Below, piece after piece: positions 61,098-64,000 of a DNA stretch of 64,000 bases. A model generated the notes under the pieces. It did not search any database and was not told where the DNA came from. It worked only from the letters and a program-made list of their open reading frames with translations. The stretch comes from JAAYJR01 sp964545315 (GTDB lineage Bacteria; Bacteroidota; Bacteroidia; Bacteroidales; Prolixibacteraceae). Made by a program: the position numbers and the translations under genes. The stretch's first letter is position 1. Every line of letters starts with the position of its first letter. Location: positions 1 to 64,000 of the forward strand of contig CAZJGI010000014.1 in NCBI GenBank assembly GCA_964545315.1, read 5' to 3'.

Positions 61098-62339
61098 ATG
61101 AAATATTTAGTTACAAAGACCAACGGGATACTAAGAGGAACAATAGATCTTCCGGCATCTAAAAGCATAAGCAACCGTGTACTTATCATTAAGGCATTAT
61201 GCAATAACAGCTTTACTGTCAATAACCTTTCTGATAGCGATGACACACTTATATTAAAAAAGGCACTTTCATTAAATGACCATAAAATTGATATCGGCCA
61301 TGCTGGAACCGCAATGCGCTTTCTTACTGCCTATCTTGCAGGGATTGAAGGGGAATGGGAACTTACCGGTTCATCAAGAATGAAGCAAAGGCCGATAGGA
61401 ATTTTAGTTAATGCACTCAATCAGTTGGGCGCTGATATTAAATATCTGGAAAAACAAGGATTTCCCCCTCTCTTGATATCCGGTACAAGGTTAGTTGGGA
61501 AATCTCAGGAACTGGATGGTACAGTTTCCAGTCAATATATTTCAGCGCTGCTTATGATTGCTCCTGTTATTTCCAACGGACTAATTCTTAAATTAAATGG
61601 GGAAATTACATCAAAGTCATATATTGAAATGACATTAAATTTAATGTCCGTTTTTGGCATTAAATATAATTGGTCAGGAGATACCATTACAATTCCTGAA
61701 CAAGACTATTTACCTGTACAATTCACTGTAGAATCAGACTGGTCATCAGCATCATACTGGTATGAAGCACTCGCATTGGCAGACAATGGGGAAATATTTC
61801 TCAAAAACTTATCTATTAATAGTCTGCAGGGCGATTCAAAGATTTATAACTGGTTCAAATTATTTGGTATAGAATCAATACAACAGGATAATGGCATTTT
61901 ATTGATTAAACCGGGTGATCAGAATCCGGAAAAATTAATACTTGATTTTATTGAAAATCCTGATATGGCCCAAACGATGGCTTGTCTTTGTGTAGCCAAA
62001 AGGATACCATTTCATTTTTCAGGATTAAAAACCTTAAAGATCAAAGAGACTGACAGAGTCTCAGCTTTAATATATGAACTGGCAAAATTTGGAGCCGTTC
62101 TTTTTGAACCTGCACCCGGTGAACTTGAATGGAATGGAAGACAAATAAACATAACAGGGAAAAGACCTCCTGTTATTAAAACATATAATGATCACCGGAT
62201 GGCACTCTCATTTGCACCAATGACAACAGTCGGATTTGAAATGGAAATAGAAGACCCCGGGGTTGTAAGTAAATCATATCCCGGATTTTGGAATGACCTG
62301 AAAAAAGCAGGTTACGAAATCAATTCTTCAAACAAATAA
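61098..62339 (+). CDS. aroA: 3-phosphoshikimate 1-carboxyvinyltransferase (EPSP synthase)
   Basis: AroA joins PEP and shikimate-3-phosphate in the sixth shikimate step. The 413-residue protein begins with a PASKSISNRVLIIKAL substrate loop (about 19-34), contains HAGTAMRFLTAYLA and SSRMKQRPI (PEP-binding), and ends with KIKETDRVSALIYEL and TYNDHRMALSFA. It is coupled to aroB and its stop abuts the convergent tadA stop. Confidence 0.96.
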   Translation: MKYLVTKTNGILRGTIDLPASKSISNRVLIIKALCNNSFTVNNLSDSDDTLILKKALSLNDHKIDIGHAGTAMRFLTAYLAGIEGEWELTGSSRMKQRPIGILVNALNQLGADIKYLEKQGFPPLLISGTRLVGKSQELDGTVSSQYISALLMIAPVISNGLILKLNGEITSKSYIEMTLNLMSVFGIKYNWSGDTITIPEQDYLPVQFTVESDWSSASYWYEALALADNGEIFLKNLSINSLQGDSKIYNWFKLFGIESIQQDNGILLIKPGDQNPEKLILDFIENPDMAQTMACLCVAKRIPFHFSGLKTLKIKETDRVSALIYELAKFGAVLFEPAPGELEWNGRQINITGKRPPVIKTYNDHRMALSFAPMTTVGFEMEIEDPGVVSKSYPGFWNDLKKAGYEINSSNK

Positions 62340-62795
62340 TCAATAGTTTCCCTGCCTCCTTTCTCTGAAGAACTTTCGCATAAGTTCAGCACATTCATCT
62401 TCCATAACACCTGAAGTAATCTCAGTTTTTGGATGCAAAATATTTGTACCAATTAATCTGTAACCTCTTTTTTCATCAGATGCACCGAATACTACTCTTC
62501 CTATCTGTGCCAATGACAAAGCTGCCGCACACATTAAGCACGGTTCCAGGGTAACATAAAGGGTGCAATTATTCAGATATTTTCCACCCAATAGATTTTC
62601 TGCAGCAGTAATTGCCTGCATTTCAGCATGGGCGGTGACATCATTAAGAGTTTCAGTAAGATTATGGACTCTTACAATAATTTTACCTCCTGCCACAACG
62701 ACACCTCCAACAGGAACCTCTCCTTCATTAAAAGCCTTTACTGCCTCCGCAAATGCGGCTTTCATAAAATATTCATCATTAAAGGGAATAATCAT
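62340..62795 (-). CDS. tadA: tRNA-specific adenosine deaminase
   Basis: TadA converts A34 to inosine in tRNA-Arg(ACG). From MIIPFNDEYF (62795) it has 151 residues, with zinc ligand H56 and catalytic E58 in TAHAEMQAI and C86/C89 in TLEPCLMCAAAL; a start at 62813 would add six residues. EVPVGGVVV is also typical. Its stop abuts aroA. Confidence 0.93.
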   Translation of the reverse strand: MIIPFNDEYFMKAAFAEAVKAFNEGEVPVGGVVVAGGKIIVRVHNLTETLNDVTAHAEMQAITAAENLLGGKYLNNCTLYVTLEPCLMCAAALSLAQIGRVVFGASDEKRGYRLIGTNILHPKTEITSGVMEDECAELMRKFFRERRQGNY

Positions 62796-62848
62796 TGTAA
62801 ATAACAAAAGCATTAAATTTCAGGGAATGAATTTGCTAAAATCTTCTT

Positions 62849-62856
62849 ATTTTCGC
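62849..62856 (+). promoter_or_regulatory. -7 element of aspS
   Basis: TATTTTCG, one base off TAnnTTTG, lies 23 bases before the aspS ATG at 62879. The nearest TTTG (62832-62835) is closer than the usual -33 spacing. Confidence 0.4.
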
Positions 62857-62878
62857 AATCAAATCTTAAAAAATCATC

Positions 62879-64000
62879 ATGTACAGGACACATACTTGCG
62901 GAGAGTTACGATTAGAAAACAGAGGACAACAAATAACACTGTCCGGTTGGGTTCAACGAGTCAGAGATCTGGGCGGCATGCGTTTTATTGATCTGCGTGA
63001 CAGATATGGCATTACCCAGCTTGTTACCGATGAAAATACACCCATTCCGGTAATTGAAATATCTGAAAAGCTGGGAAGAGAGTTTGTCATTCAGGCTTCC
63101 GGAGTTGTCAGGGAACGCTCAAGTAAAAACAAAAGAATGCCTACGGGTGAAATTGAAATTGAGTTAAACGGATTAAAGATATTAAGCTCTTCAGAAATAC
63201 CACCTTTTACTATTGAGGAAGATACTGATGGAGGTGATGAGTTAAGGATGAAATACCGTTATCTGGATTTAAGACGGCCGGTGGTTCGCAAAAATCTTGA
63301 GTTGAGGGCCTCAGTTGCTCATGCGGTAAGGACTTATCTCAATAACGAAGGATTTATCGAAACCGAAACACCGGTTTTAATAAAATCCACTCCTGAGGGT
63401 GCACGTGATTTTGTAGTTCCCTCAAGGATGAATCCGGGAGAGTTCTATGCCCTTCCACAATCACCTCAGGTATTCAAACAACTCCTTATGGTTGCCGGTT
63501 TTGATAAATATTATCAGATAGTAAAATGCTTCAGGGATGAAGATCTCCGGGCTGACCGGCAGCCTGAGTTCACGCAGATAGATTGCGAAATGTCGTTTGT
63601 CGAACAGGAGGATGTACTTTCAACATTCGAAGGCCTTATAAAATATATTTTCAAGGAGGTCAAAAAGATTGAGGTTGCAAGCTTCCCAAGAATCTCATTC
63701 GCCGAAGCACTTGAACACTATGGATCTGATAAACCTGATATCAGATTTGATATGAAGATTAATGATTTGACTCAATTTGTAAAAGGCCATGGATTTTCTG
63801 TTTTTGATAATGCCGAGTATACAGGAGCAATATGTATAAAGGGAGGAAGTGATTATTCGAGAAAAAACATCGATGAACTTACTGACTGGATTAAACGTCC
63901 GCAGATAGGCGCAAAAGGTTTGATATACCTGAAATATAACATAGATAAGACTTATAAATCATCGGCAGACAAATTTTTCTCGGAACAGAACTTTAAAAGC
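62879..64000 (+). CDS. aspS: aspartyl-tRNA synthetase, 5' part (runs off window)
   Basis: The ATG at 62879 opens a frame of 374 codons to the window edge without a stop. It starts with the anticodon-binding OB-fold (LSGWVQRVRDLGGMRFIDLR) and enters the class II catalytic core with RYLDLRRPVVRKNLELRA, PVLIKSTPEGARDFVVPSR (motif 2 region) and CFRDEDLRADRQPEFTQID. Bacterial AspRS is about 580-600 residues, so roughly 200 residues, including the rest of the core, lie beyond the window. Confidence 0.95.
   Translation, partial: MYRTHTCGELRLENRGQQITLSGWVQRVRDLGGMRFIDLRDRYGITQLVTDENTPIPVIEISEKLGREFVIQASGVVRERSSKNKRMPTGEIEIELNGLKILSSSEIPPFTIEEDTDGGDELRMKYRYLDLRRPVVRKNLELRASVAHAVRTYLNNEGFIETETPVLIKSTPEGARDFVVPSRMNPGEFYALPQSPQVFKQLLMVAGFDKYYQIVKCFRDEDLRADRQPEFTQIDCEMSFVEQEDVLSTFEGLIKYIFKEVKKIEVASFPRISFAEALEHYGSDKPDIRFDMKINDLTQFVKGHGFSVFDNAEYTGAICIKGGSDYSRKNIDELTDWIKRPQIGAKGLIYLKYNIDKTYKSSADKFFSEQNFKS

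Overview
The window is a compact, AT-rich chromosomal segment from a Bacteroidetes (Bacteroidia-type) bacterium. The evidence is mutually consistent: a secreted subtilase ends in a type IX secretion (T9SS) sorting domain; a SusC/CarboxypepD-type TonB receptor sits behind a TPP riboswitch; many starts lack a clear Shine-Dalgarno but follow the phylum's TTTG / TAnnTTTG promoter (near-perfect upstream of mtaB, the riboswitch, panB, pyrE, rsfS, miaB and others); and several genes or pairs are typical of the phylum (PIN-PhoH protein, long amidophosphoribosyltransferase, rsfS-ftsH-cdsA-psd-pssA). Gene order is tight, with convergent stops that abut or overlap at 10018/10019, 22777-22799, 51199-51205 and 62339/62340.

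Layout. 1-700: the edge of a tRNA-Val, a broken tRNA-like copy and a decayed secreted-protein gene. 0.8-7.4 kb: folC, PIN-PhoH, mtaB, an inositol-phosphatase-family enzyme, a small conserved protein and a glycosyltransferase. 7.4-11.2 kb: TPP riboswitch, predicted thiamin TonB receptor and a Rid/chorismatase-fold gene. 11.3-18.3 kb: deoC, xseB, xseA, T9SS subtilase, MORN-repeat protein, dnaK. 18.7-25.2 kb: DUF5009-type acyltransferase, outer-membrane protein, panB, RluA-type pseudouridine synthase, cdd, GH73-LysM hydrolase, DUF2459 protein. 25.3-27.8 kb: flavin disulfide-reductase-like protein plus DUF4405 membrane protein, with a perfect 17-bp inverted repeat upstream. 27.8-36.2 kb: a leftward seven-gene run of multi-membrane GT-C-type proteins, polyprenyl-phosphate-type GT2 enzymes and a methyltransferase. 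36.5-45.97 kb: coaD, an inactive thioredoxin-fold protein, NUDIX, pyrE, SRPBCC, birA, then the rightward rsfS-ftsH-DUF2007-cdsA-psd-pssA operon. 46.0-64.0 kb: amidophosphoribosyltransferase, SPOR protein, yebC, miaB, NifX-type protein, yjjX, GNAT, AlbA-type protein, alkaline phosphatase, BASS transporter, acyltransferase, DEAD helicase, dprA, a tandem-repeat block, aroB-aroA, tadA and the 5' part of aspS.

Most of the window is housekeeping. The best candidate for something undescribed is the 27.8-36.2 kb cluster, in which a GT2 plus GT-C two-gene module occurs twice as visibly related copies around a methyltransferase, together with two further GT-C-like proteins. Secondary candidates are the flavoprotein/DUF4405 pair with its palindrome and the Rid/chorismatase-fold gene that meets the riboswitch-controlled transporter tail to tail. 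There is no CRISPR array, insertion sequence, transposase, prophage or rRNA operon. Assignments rest on motif reading and family knowledge, not on database searches.
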